DNA from: Tomocerus qinae
Lineage: Eukaryota; Arthropoda; Collembola; Entomobryomorpha; Tomoceridae
Reading direction: 5' to 3'
Assembly: GCA_020055645.1 (NCBI GenBank)
Contig: CM034546.1
Span: 46,934,001-46,998,000 of the forward strand
DNA: 64,000 nt
Shown here: one piece after another, positions 35,025-45,783 of the stretch
Layout of the letters: each line of letters begins with the position of its first letter
How positions within the stretch are numbered: the first letter of the stretch is position 1
The notes under the pieces: generated by a model
Told to the model about the DNA's origin: nothing
Databases searched by the model: none
The model's input: only the letters and a program-made list of their open reading frames with translations
Position numbers and translations under genes: made by a program

Positions 35025-35380
35025 TATGCTTTTTAGTTTTCCTTAGATAAATAAATGAAAGATGAAAACCGAAATCAATCCAAATCCCGACAGCTTGTTT
35101 ACTCAACCAGTCATCAACATGTCTTTTTTAATTTATTCAGTAATCGATTTCGCATAGGGCATCATCAGACTGTTGAAAATAATTACATTATAATACATAA
35201 ATTAAAAATGAGGATTTTATAAATGAATAATAATTGTTCAATCAGAACATCGAATCAGCCATATGCTACACTTGTACTTTGTATTTTTTATGTATTATTA
35301 CCATTAGTAGAAAAACTCATAACACTAACCTTATTATGTAAATTAACAATGATGGAGGTAAGAGTAGTTAGTAATTTTGA
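35025..35380 (-). repeat. Penelope-like element terminal repeat, copy B (356 bases)
   Basis: Direct tandem copy of 34669-35024. It joins the 3' untranslated region of the RT frame at 35381. Copy A is the outer one. Confidence 0.93.
35104..35175 (-). ncRNA. hammerhead-ribozyme-like fold, copy B
   Basis: Same motif 356 bases away, with all paired segments and the CTGATGA...GAAA core conserved and the same G at the cleavage-site position. Confidence 0.55.
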
Positions 35381-35536
35381 GATCCTTACATCAGTTAATT
35401 TAGAATTTAGAATTTAGTTCACATTTTAATTCAATACAGGTTTAGACTTACAACATCCTGATTTGTCTTCACATTGGTAAGTAATTAAGCGGGACAATTG
35501 CATAAAAGCTATAAACAAAAATCATATCATGTATCA
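35381..35536 (-). other. 3' untranslated stretch of the Penelope-like element
   Basis: AT-rich and without coding frame. No GIY-YIG domain is encoded between the RT frame stop and the terminal repeat. Confidence 0.6.
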
Positions 35537-37625
35537 CTAAGTGTAATCCTTGACAATCATAGTAGTGAGACCATTTACTTTGGAGAATGAGACAATTATC
35601 TGTAGGCTATTTACAGCTAATTTATATTCATAATTTTCACATTTAAGAGACTCTTTCATTATAGTATCTAATATAATACGTTTATAATTCTTAATATTCT
35701 TATAAAAAGGCATGACAAAATAACAGGTGTTATTAAAACTCTGATCGTACTTAATTACATTTACAGGTGTAATTTCTAACTTTGATAAAATTTCCGGGTT
35801 ATGAATAGATAAGTTCGTAATTAAAAGATGTTTTTTAGGTGTTAATAATTCCGATCTATTGATCGTGTTCAATTTATAACGTGTTTCCTCTAATAGGTTA
35901 TCGGGGTACATTCGCAATTTGAATTTATGGAATAAATTATCTAATTCATCATTTCTGTCAGTAAAACTACTACATGTTCTTATTACCCTTAAGCCTTGTG
36001 CATATGGGATGGATTTAAGTAAACTTTTACTGTGGTTCGAATAGTAGTGGAGTGGTTGGGCTTTTTGACATCGGTTTACGATACAGTTTTGTTATTATAG
36101 TATTGTCGGATGTTAAAGTAATGTCTAAATCTAGAAATGATGTACGTGTATCCTGGATATCAAAAGGTAAATTCTAGGAAATTATGTGTAAGTGTATCAG
36201 ATAACCATTCATTTGGATTAGATAAATCTGTGGTATCCAAAATTATAAAAATATCGTCTAGAAATCGTTTACGAAAAGTTATCTCCTTCTTATCAGTAAA
36301 CAAATTTTCAATTTCCTTGTATACAGTAATATTTGCGATAGAAGGAGAGCTAGATCCTCCCATCTGGATACCTTTAAATTGGTAGAAATATTCCCTTTTA
36401 TACTTTACAAAACTATGATCTAAGCTTAAATCTAAAAGTTTACGCATCTGTATGGTGGTGATATCAAAAGGTACATTAATTTTGTTATGAAATTCCTCAT
36501 ACATATTACAGCAGTGAGTTTTACATGACTTAAGTGGTAGATTTGTATATAAAGATACAATGTCTATAGTGATTAGTTTGTAGGTACGATTAGAATCTAG
36601 CGTTAAATTATCAAGTAAAATTAGCAAATGCGTAGTGTCTAGAATTAAATCGGGTACAAAATTCATTATAGGTTGCAAAAATAAATCCAGTAGTTTACTT
36701 ATGTTTCTATTGACTGTGTAAATAGTAGAACTGATGGGTCTCCCTTTGGAAATATTTCAAATGGCTTATGGATCTTTGGTAAAATATAGAAATTCGCAGG
36801 TTTATAATTATTTGGTATTAATTTTGATAATTTACAATTGGGTGGAAATGTTTTCTCTAGAATACAAACCTGATCCCTAAATGTAAGTACATCTAAATTG
36901 TAATGCATTTCAGTACTCGGGTAATATACATTTTCATCATATAATTGATTAAATATTTCTTGATCGTATAGACCCTCTTCCATGAAACAAATACCTGCAT
37001 TTTTGTCCGACTATTTCACTATAATATTATTATCGTTACAGTATTTACTAAAGTCTTTACATAAATTAGGGGGTAATAGCTTAGGCCTAGATGAACATTT
37101 TTTGATTTCGCTAATAAGATTGTCATACAGATTTTTGTCAGGGAACATAACATATTCGTCCTCGCAATGTACCTTTTCTGTTCGTTCTACCTTTTGTTTG
37201 TGTTTTTTACAATTAATTATAAATTTTTGTAAATCGTTATTCGTTTCGCTCGTGTCACTTAAAATTGAGAAGTAAGCATTCCAAGCTACTTTTCGAATAC
37301 CTTCACAAAAAGCTTTCTTTATATTATTAAAATTAGGAAAGGTAGGTACAGAGAATTTAAGACCTAAACTTAACAGTGCTTTAAACTTATCAGGAATTTT
37401 AATTGTAGTCAGATTGTGTATTGTGTTTTGTGTTTGTCGAACTGAACAGAATAATTTGTATAATCTATTGTAATTTTCACCATTCAATTCTTTCACATCA
37501 AAAACTCTATTCATGTTATAAAATCTCCTATTTCTCTTTTTAGTTGTATTTAAGGTTGTATTGGGAGTATAAAATATTTGTGAATCATTATCACTTATTG
37601 CAGTTGTGTAAGAGTCAGATGTCAT
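35537..37625 (-). pseudogene. Penelope-like reverse transcriptase (ORF2), broken
   Basis: ORF2 starts at the ATG at 37625 (MTSDSYTTAISDNDSQIFYT). It has a basic N-terminal domain with LLSLGLKFSVPTFPNF and then an in-frame TAG at about 37011; the frame continues SDKNAGICFMEEGLYD. PANFYILPKIHKPFEIF leads to a one-base shift at about 36735, where KGRPISSTIY resumes. The palm motifs are DIVSLYTNLP (first Asp codon 36564), GIQMGGSSSPSIAN, and FLDDIFIIL (Asp pair 36258-36253), with F-L-D-D in place of the usual Y/F-V-D-D. Shifts near 36160 and 36050 separate SFLDLDITL and KSIPYAQGLRVIRTCSSF, and the last part runs to a stop at 35537. The C-terminal region (YKNIKNYKRIILDTI) is typical of the family before a nuclease, but no nuclease follows. 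All RT blocks are present in order. Confidence 0.85.
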
Positions 37626-37652
37626 ACTGTCATTTCTACTAATGGCAACTTG

Positions 37653-38759
37653 TCAGTTATCAGTTCCAGCAGTGTGCTTGGGGGGATGATGAGAATTTTT
37701 CCGTCTATTTTGTCTTCTTGCTCGTTTTTTGGGTCTGGTGATGTAATTCGTATTTTCAGAATCGTCATCTGTATTTTGGGTTGTAGTTAGTTGATTTAGT
37801 TTTTCTAACAATGTTCGATGAATATTTTTAACGGTATCAGGGTCAAAGGATTCCACTTTACGGGTTATTCTATCTTCTATACGATTAGAATAGAAATTGT
37901 ATGGTTTCGCTGGTGGCAATTGATTGTTTTTTCTCCATGATGGAACAATGTGTTGAACTTTGCCTTTCTTCTTTTTCCAATCAATTTCTTTGATTTTAAA
38001 TACCGAAAGAAATTCGGTTTTTGCTTTGATATACATTAACGAAAAGTTGAACCAGAAATAGTCCCTCAATACCTCCTTCTCGAATTCCAGTTTCTTAATC
38101 TCTTCACATAGTAATTTGCAATTACGAGATATGAGTAGCTCAGCTGTGAAATCGGATCCTTCCGCATAATGACTTTGAACTAAAGATGCCACAAGTTTTT
38201 TTGTTTCGGTAATTTCTTCAAAAGTTTTGTTGGGTAGTAGTTGGTAGCTGGGAACAGAGAATTTCAAGATGGGATTAACTAGTGGAACTTTATTCTTTGT
38301 AGCTTCTGTTATATTATTCTTGAAGTAAACGCACTGCGAGTAGCTCATAAAGTTTTTTATGATATCTATGGAAGCCTCGTCAGTCAGCGTTATTTTCATT
38401 CGATTATTTATTAGGTATTCATCAATTGCTTCATCTGATGGGATCATGGGAAGAATTTCGGTTTCAAGAACTGTGTCTACGTATTCTCTAATCAGTACGT
38501 CAGTGTCATAGTCATCTAAATACTTATAAATCGACAACTCTTTTTTGGGATCAATAATTTTAAGTTTAGACAGAAATAAATCTACGCTAGATTTCGATTT
38601 TTTAAAAACATCGTTACTTACAGTATTATTAACTCTTTTACGAGAAAGGCGAGATAGACGAGGACCATTAGATGTATTGTTACTGGAAGTAGATCTTATT
38701 GTACTATTCGATTCAGGTGTTGGCAATGACGATCCAGATTTTTCTTCTTGAAATGACAT
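37653..38759 (-). CDS. ORF1 of the Penelope-like element
   Basis: An intact frame of about 368 codons starts at the ATG at 38759 (MSFQEEKSGSSLPTPESNST). The N-terminus is Ser/Arg-rich and disordered. The middle is acidic and helical (KYLDDYDTDVLIREYVDTVL, CEEIKKLEFEKEVLRDYFWF, a possible coiled coil), and the C-terminus is strongly basic (RPKKRARRQNRRKN), suggesting nucleic-acid binding. I do not recognise a domain. It ends with TGA at 37653, and ORF2 begins in the same frame 10 codons later, so the two could be linked by stop-codon readthrough or by re-initiation. A role comparable to ORF1 nucleic-acid chaperones of other retroelements is inference. No frame breaks, unlike ORF2. Confidence 0.7.
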   Translation of the reverse strand: MSFQEEKSGSSLPTPESNSTIRSTSSNNTSNGPRLSRLSRKRVNNTVSNDVFKKSKSSVDLFLSKLKIIDPKKELSIYKYLDDYDTDVLIREYVDTVLETEILPMIPSDEAIDEYLINNRMKITLTDEASIDIIKNFMSYSQCVYFKNNITEATKNKVPLVNPILKFSVPSYQLLPNKTFEEITETKKLVASLVQSHYAEGSDFTAELLISRNCKLLCEEIKKLEFEKEVLRDYFWFNFSLMYIKAKTEFLSVFKIKEIDWKKKKGKVQHIVPSWRKNNQLPPAKPYNFYSNRIEDRITRKVESFDPDTVKNIHRTLLEKLNQLTTTQNTDDDSENTNYITRPKKRARRQNRRKNSHHPPKHTAGTDN

Positions 38760-38792
38760 TTTGAGAGCGGGAGATAACAGCAATGAAGAGAG

Positions 38793-41700
38793 ATACTAAC
38801 ACTTTTTGAGGAAAGACAGTACTAACATCTTCGGTACGATTGAGTTGTTTAAATCGCAAATTCCTTCAAATGAAATTAGCTGGACTCGCAATGTAATAAG
38901 TAAATGCATCGAAATCAATAAATGGAATTTCTTTTTGTTTTGAGAGTTAAATGTATGATAATGCCAATTGAAATGAAATGTGGAAAAATGAAAGTAAGTA
39001 TTTGCTATGGTTATTTAATTGAAATCCTAATTTACTTTGGAGTAAAGTAAAGGAATTATGTTTTGTTTTGTGGAAAGAAGTGCATATAGTTTTTAAGGAA
39101 CACTTCTATCTGTGGGATTCTGAAACAGGCTTTGGGAATATACATGCTACTGTGATCTATTCTTGCTAAGTAGGATTTCTGCAGAGAGATAGTAATTTAT
39201 AGTTTTAAGATGAGTTATATCTTTCGGGTTGCGATTCGAAAGATGAAAATGATTTAGGTTAAGGAATGAATTAAATTCCAATTCAGGGATTTATTATATT
39301 GTTTAGTATTTAAGTGATTGAATTAAGGACCCTAGGAGTAATTCGTAGAAGTTAGCTAGAGGTTACAGTTTGGAATTATATGTATTCTTGGGAGAAACAG
39401 AGAGGGTTACCACAAAGTTACATACGGATGGAGTAAACTGATGTACAAGGGTTTCCCGGGTTTTGCTTTGATAACTGTTTGTGTATTTTTTGGGAATATC
39501 TGTGATTACTCACTATAGGTAGTATGAGTTGTGCCTGATGGTTGATGCCAGGTTTAGTAAGGTGAAGTGATGAATTTATGCCTGATGGTTGATTCCAGGT
39601 TATAGTGTTAAGTGAAACCTGATGGTTGATTCAGGTTATAATTATTATGTTAGATTTAGGAAAGGTGTTTGAAAAGTGCAATGCACTAAAGAAATAATGT
39701 GTTTGATGTTGTATGGTTTTTGAGATTTTTGAGTTAATGTTTGATTTTGTTGATGATTATTGTTTGGTTTATTTTTGATGAAATATTTGATTGATGTTGT
39801 AAAAGGAAGTAATAATAATAATTATTTGATTTTGTGTTGAAACGTGTATGCCCATGACAGTAAGAAACAGTAGGGACTCCGGGTAAAAATAAAAAGTAAT
39901 AGTATTTGATTATTTGATAAAGGGTTAAAGAGTTTTTGGAGTAAAGAAGTTTAATGTTGATTTAATTATTGGAAATGTTCTTATTGAATTTTATTTGCTG
40001 AATTCTAGTTTTGTTGCGGTTTTGATGAGTCTAATTGAGTGATTACTTCTATGAGCGATAAGGCCAGAGCTGTTGAGCTTCAGTGGCAGTCGCATAAGCC
40101 CGCGAGGAGAAGTATAATGCCTCCTGGGAATTTTGTCTCATCATGTGTTCCGTGCAACAATTCCGAGCAAGCGAAGAATTCATCAATTATATTATTTAAT
40201 TTTGGATATTATTTGAATTTTTGAATGTTTATGATTTATTATTTGATGATTGGATATGATGTGAAATTATGGATACGTGTATTTTATATTGTGAATAGTG
40301 TTATGGGAATTTTATTTGGATGTTATAAGATAAGGAATTTTTTTGGATGTTATTTTTTGTACACCTTCTAACACTTCTTGGTAAATTAGGAGGTTTACGT
40401 CTGAGGGACCAGACGTCTAAGTTGACGGGGTGTCGGGTAGGAGTAGGATATGGTGGAAGCATGTAGATAAATGTAAATGTTAGCGGGGCTGTCGTGGCCA
40501 ATCAACGAGAAGCAGCCCGTAGGCGGCTTCGAGTTGACGGACCAAGCCAGGCTCGCAGAGTTGAGAAAAGATTGTGTAGTGAGTGTGAGGTATTCAGTCT
40601 GGGTCGGTCGGTTGGAGAGATTCAGTCTGGATCACGCAGTCTTGGTGAGTCGGTGGAGGATCTCCTGCGGGAGAGTCCTCGAATAAAGAGTGACAAAGGA
40701 GATCTTGTCTTGGGTTTGGAGTTATTGGCACCTAGGCATTGTTGGCATCTTTGGGACTTGACTGACACTGACCTGACCGAAAGAAGGATATTCGGAGGAT
40801 CCTCTCCTAATTACCCGTGGCATTACCTGAAGAGCGCATCACCCACATAGGAAGTCTATTCCCTTACGACTAAGAGTCTAACTTCCTTACGACAAGCTGC
40901 TGGATCGAAAATTGGGACTAGGAATTTTTCGGATTTACGTTTTTCGGGTAAGTAAAGTGTCAACATTTCAAAAACAGCATTTTTATTATGGGGGCATAAA
41001 TAATTGATGTGAAATTTGGATGGGGAATACGAAAATTGTTGTCTGTGAGGGATCTTGGTACTGTGCATTGTGATAGGTACATGTTGTATGTGTCGTTCAT
41101 GGCCATAAATGATAATTTTTGTTTTTTGAGAATAAAATAATTCTGTCGTTGGTGGGGTTAATTTTCTGTTAACGACTATCTTATGGGCTATTCAGAAAAA
41201 TAATTTTTACCATTATAAAGATAATACTATTTCATTTTTCGAGAAAAAAAGTTATGGTGATTTCGACATACCACACACTACACAAGCGCCGGATGCCTAA
41301 AACTCCATAAAAATAGTGTAAAATGGGGAGATAGGGTGTATTAAAATAGTTATTATAAGTTGGGGGATATTTAGAATCATTTTTATTGATTTTTTTGGGA
41401 ATATTTTGTGTATAATATAGGCACGTATTTTATGTGACGTGCCAGGGTTTCGATTATCCCAGTGGGAAAAAAGGTCTGTTTGGCCATATGATATTGATTT
41501 TTATATTGATTTGGTCTTACTTAAAATATGATTTGGCATTAATTTAAAGAACAGTAAATTGGGGAGACTGTCATATAAAAGTTTGGCTTTAAAATATTCA
41601 TTACTTTTTGAGAAATTTGAGATTTTATATTTTGATTTATTTATGCCTGGGAAAGTATATTATGGGAAACCTTGGATAACGTGTCAATAATTGTAATTGA

Positions 41701-43726
41701 TTATGGGAATGTGCCTAATGTTAAAAATAGATTGTAAAGCATGCAGTTGGAGTGAAAATGCGTAAGTTAGTTAGAGATTAATGAGATAAGCCTAGGAAAT
41801 TTAGGAAAATTTTGTGTTTTGCCTTACTAAATTGAATTTGGTGTGTTAAATTTAAAGTAAGTTTAATTAAATTAAAGTTTAAAGAATGGGCATTTGTGAT
41901 GAATCTAAAGTAATATTTTGGTCATCATTTCATTTTCTTGTTTTGCCCCAGTCAAAAGTAAAATAATAGAATGTAAGATTCTATTATGAGGTGGCTTATG
42001 CGGAACTTTGCCTTGATCTCACAAGTTAAGCGAGAGCTAGACATGTTAATTCTGGCGACAGTTGGTCGGAGAATTTTGTGACTTGTAGACTAAGCCATAG
42101 CATAAAGATGGTAGTCCAAGTCAACGCTCTAAAGTATATTTGAATTTTTGTTGTCTTCGAGTCTTATTACGCAAATCGTTATCGCGAGTGGCACGTAAAA
42201 AGTTGAATGTTAGCTTGATTACGAGTAAAATTAGTAATGCAAGTTAGTAAAAAGTCAGATAGGAACATGAAACATGCATAACTAATGAACTATAATTAAT
42301 TTATTTTAATTTGTAAAAGTTTTGCCTAATCTAAATGATAAAATATGATGTCTAATGTGATTTTCTTTGTTCTGAGCCTAACTAGAAGTAACTAATAATC
42401 TGGTGCCATGCTAATTATTACCTAATCTACGTGTGGCGAGACATTCCAATCTTTTTAGCGAACCAATCCTGAGAGAGGTCAACTTAGAGGACAAGCCAAA
42501 GTCAGCGGACATTGTCCTCAAGCCAAAGGAAAGCGCAGAATTCTGGATTGGGACACCAAAGAAGACACGAGGAGAGACTCAAAGGAAACGGACGTACTGA
42601 AGTTGAGCTGCGTTGACTAACAACGGAGAGGCATGGAAAGTGACGACGACGAGGATGAAGTTGTACATCGACTTCAACATTGAGTCATACTGGGACATGG
42701 AGTTTTCGTATCATTTAATAATTTTTTGATTTATTGGCTTAAAGTATTTATAGTCTAAAATTTATATTGAGTTGAATTTATTTGGTGAATTTGAGAAGTT
42801 AATTTAATTTGGGAAATAATTTTGAGTTGATATTGGGCATTGATTTAATTTGTTTGAATTTATTTGAGAGTTTAATTTAATTTTGAATTATTTGGTTGAA
42901 ATGAGGATGTGTATAATTATGGGGGAATAGGTATAAAATAGTAATGATTTTAGTATGGTTAAGAAACACATACAAATACAGTATCCGAGTTAAAGAGAAT
43001 TTTAATTTTGATTTTGTTTTTGAGTGAATTTGGAAGGGTAGAATTAATTTGTTGATTTTTGATTTTGTTGCAGAGAAAAGAAGGGAGAATAACTACTGTT
43101 TCTGAAGATGGGCTATTACTATGTTTTCATGAATAATTTTGAGTTGAAATATTTAATTGATTTATGATTTTGGTTGATAATTTTGAGTTTGTTGATTTAT
43201 GTAATGAGTAATTTTGTATTTTTTGTTGGTTTATAGGAATAATTGGATAATTTGAGTTTAAAATTATAGGAAAGGGAATCGAATAGAGGATAGCTAATGG
43301 GGTTTTATTATTTTGGAGTATTTAAAGAAAGGCGACAGAATAACAGACAGTTGCACAATCTTATAATAATTCCTTTTGTTCTCTTTTAATTGATGATTTC
43401 CCTAACATGACCTAGCTATGCTGATAGATTTTGGAACATGAAAGTAAATTGGCATTCAGTATTTATAATTTTATTTCTTGGTGTGACATTGAATACGGGT
43501 CACTACGATATCAAAAGGGGCGACAACTATTCGTAAACTTCAGAATATTATTAATTACAGTACCAGCAGAGATGGGAGACCCTTGGGTAAACTGAGATAT
43601 TGAATTATCACCACCTGACGGAATCTTTTTGCCTGAGTTGCCATATAGCTAAGTTTAGTTGGGCAAGGGCAGTACTGACATAGACCCGGCCACAATTGGA
43701 TATTAATTTATCACGGCCGCGGGGTC
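38793..43726 (+). repeat. 4.93 kb unit, copy 1
   Basis: Starts directly after the 5' side of the Penelope-like element (GAAGAGAG|ATACTAAC against GCGGGGTC|ATACTAAC inside the array). Contents by offset: three copies of a CCTGATGGTTGATTCCAGG motif (39535-39640), a 61-codon frame (40039-40224), a GC-rich island with a 118-codon frame (40494-40850), the TTCTGGCGACAGTTGGTCGG motif (42049), a GC-rich island (42430-42700), a purine tract after TTGTTGCAG (43071-43092), and a final GC-rich island (43490-43726). Confidence 0.95.
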
Positions 43727-44970
43727 ATACTAACACTTTTTGAGGAAAGACAGTACTAACATCTTCGGTACGATTGAGTTGTTTAAATCGCAAATTCCTT
43801 CAAATGAAATTAGCTGGACTCGCAATGTAATAAGTAAATGCATCGAAATCAATAAATGGAATTTCTTTTTGTTTTGAGAGTTAAATGTATGATAATGCCA
43901 ATTGAAATGAAATGTGGAAAAATGAAAGTAAGTATTTGCTATGGTTATTTAATTGAAATCCTAATTTACTTTGGAGTAAAGTAAAGGAATTATGTTTTGT
44001 TTTGTGGAAAGAAGTGCATATAGTTTTTAAGGAACACTTCTATCTGTGGGATTCTGAAACAGGCTTTGGGAATATACATGCTACTGTGATCTATTCTTGC
44101 TAAGTAGGATTTCTGCAGAGAGATAGTAATTTATAGTTTTAAGATGAGTTATATCTTTCGGGTTGCGATTCGAAAGATGAAAATGATTTAGGTTAAGGAA
44201 TGAATTAAATTCCAATTCAGGGATTTATTATATTGTTTAGTATTTAAGTGATTGAATTAAGGACCCTAGGAGTAATTCGTAGAAGTTAGCTAGAGGTTAC
44301 AGTTTGGAATTATATGTATTCTTGGGAGAAACAGAGAGGGTTACCACAAAGTTACATACGGATGGAGTAAACTGATGTACAAGGGTTTCGGGTTTTGCTT
44401 TGATAACTGTTTGTGTATTTTTTGGGAATATCTGTGATTACTCACTATAGGTAGTATGAGTTGTGCCTGATGGTTGATGCCAGGTTTAGTAAGGTGAAGT
44501 GATGAATTTATGCCTGATGGTTGATTCCAGGTTATAGTGTTAAGTGAAACCTGATGGTTGATTCAGGTTATAATTATTATGTTAGATTTAGGAAAGGTGT
44601 TTGAAAAGTGCAATGCACTAAAGAAATAATGTGTTTGATGTTGTATGGTTTTTGAGATTTTTGAGTTAATGTTTGATTTTGTTGATGATTATTGTTTGGT
44701 TTATTTTTGATGAAATATTTGATTGATGTTGTAAAAGGAAGTAATAATAATAATTATTTGATTTTGTGTTGAAACGTGTATGCCCATGACAGTAAGAAAC
44801 AGTAGGGACTCCGGGTAAAAATAAAAAGTAATAGTATTTGATTATTTGATAAAGGGTTAAAGAGTTTTTGGAGTAAAGAAGTTTAATGTTGATTTAATTA
44901 TTGGAAATGTTCTTATTGAATTTTATTTGCTGAATTCTAGTTTTGTTGCGGTTTTGATGAGTCTAATTGA

Positions 44971-45156
44971 GTGATTACTTCTATGAGCGATAAGGCCAGA
45001 GCTGTTGAGCTTCAGTGGCAGTCGCATAAGCCCGCGAGGAGAAGTATAATGCCTCCTGGGAATTTTGTCTCATCATGTGTTCCGTGCAACAATTCCGAGC
45101 AAGCGAAGAATTCATCAATTATATTATTTAATTTTGGATATTATTTGAATTTTTGA
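44971..45156 (+). other. conserved 61-codon frame of the 4.93 kb unit
   Basis: MITSMSDKARAVELQWQSHK... is present in copies 1, 2, 4 and 5 (40039, 44971, 54847, 59781) and broken in copy 3 by one inserted A. It sits in a small GC-rich island. No motif is seen; it may be an exon of a non-coding transcript or chance. Confidence 0.2.
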
Positions 45157-45408
45157 ATGTTTATGATTTATTATTTGATGATTGGATATGATGTGAAATT
45201 ATGGATACGTGTATTTTGTATTGTGAATAGTGTTATGGGAATTTTATTTGGATGTTATAAGATAAGGAATTTTTTTGGATGTTATTTTTTGTACACCTTC
45301 TAACACTTCTTGGTAAATTAGGAGGTTTACGTCTGAGGGACCAGACGTCTAAGTTGACGGGGTGTCGGGTAGGAGTAGGATATGGTGGAAGCATGTAGAT
45401 AAATGTAA

Positions 45409-45783
45409 ATGTTAGCGGGGCTGTCGTGGCCAATCAACGAGAAGCAGCCCGTAGGCGGCTTCGAGTTGACGGACCAAGCCAGGCTCGCAGAGTTGAGAAA
45501 AAGATTGTGTAGTGAGTGTGAGGTATTCAGTCTGGGTCGGTCGGTTGGAGAGATTCAGTCTGGATCACGCAGTCTTGGTGAGTCGGTGGAGGATCTCCTG
45601 CGGGAGAGTCCTCGAATAAAGAGTGACAAAGGAGATCTTGTCTTGGGTTTGGAGTTATTGGCACCTAGGCATTGTTGGCATCTTTGGGACTTGACTGACA
45701 CTGACCTGACCGAAAGAAGGATATTCGGAGGATCCTCTCCTAATTACCCGTGGCATTACCTGAAGAGCGCATCACCCACATAG
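45409..45783 (+). CDS. conserved 124-codon frame of the 4.93 kb unit (copy 2)
   Basis: The frame begins MLAGLSWPINEKQPVGGFEL, continues LAELRKRLCSECEVFSLGRS and ends WHYLKSASPT at a TAG. It lies in the most GC-rich part of the unit. The identical frame occurs at 60219-60593 (copy 5). In copies 1 and 4 an A4 run replaces A5, so the first 31 codons fall out of frame; the common downstream part is then entered from another ATG (MANQREAARRRL..., 118 codons at 40494-40850 and 55302-55658). In copy 3 an extra A stops it (50345-50563). No family is recognised. High sequence identity alone explains its conservation, so coding status is doubtful. Confidence 0.3.
   Translation: MLAGLSWPINEKQPVGGFELTDQARLAELRKRLCSECEVFSLGRSVGEIQSGSRSLGESVEDLLRESPRIKSDKGDLVLGLELLAPRHCWHLWDLTDTDLTERRIFGGSSPNYPWHYLKSASPT

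Larger units (their letters stand above)
34669..38792 (-). mobile_element. Penelope-like retroelement without visible GIY-YIG nuclease
   Basis: The - strand order is ORF1, reverse transcriptase ORF2, a short 3' untranslated stretch and two tandem 356-base repeats that take the place of pseudo-LTRs. The RT motifs are those of Penelope-like elements (LPKIHK, KGRPISS, DIVSLYTNLP, FLDD). Neither an N-terminal nor a C-terminal GIY-YIG domain is visible, so this belongs to, or has decayed into, an endonuclease-lacking type. In some lineages such types are found at chromosome ends. The 5' side butts directly onto the 4.93 kb tandem array at 38792/38793. ORF2 is interrupted by one stop and at least three frameshifts, so this copy is inactive as sequenced. 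Confidence 0.85.

Noticed and set aside
39535-39640. CCTGATGG motifs as hammerhead ribozymes in the 4.93 kb unit
   Set aside because: The core requires CTGATGA and a following GAAA. Here the motif is CTGATGG and no GAAA partner is positioned correctly.
41430-41470. tRNA-like B-box (GGGTTTCGATTATCCC) in the 4.93 kb unit
   Set aside because: The spacing inside the box is wrong, and no matching A-box or cloverleaf arms surround it.
38793-43726. Ribosomal DNA repeat as an explanation for the array
   Set aside because: The unit length is plausible for rDNA, but no conserved 18S, 5.8S or 28S sequence is present.
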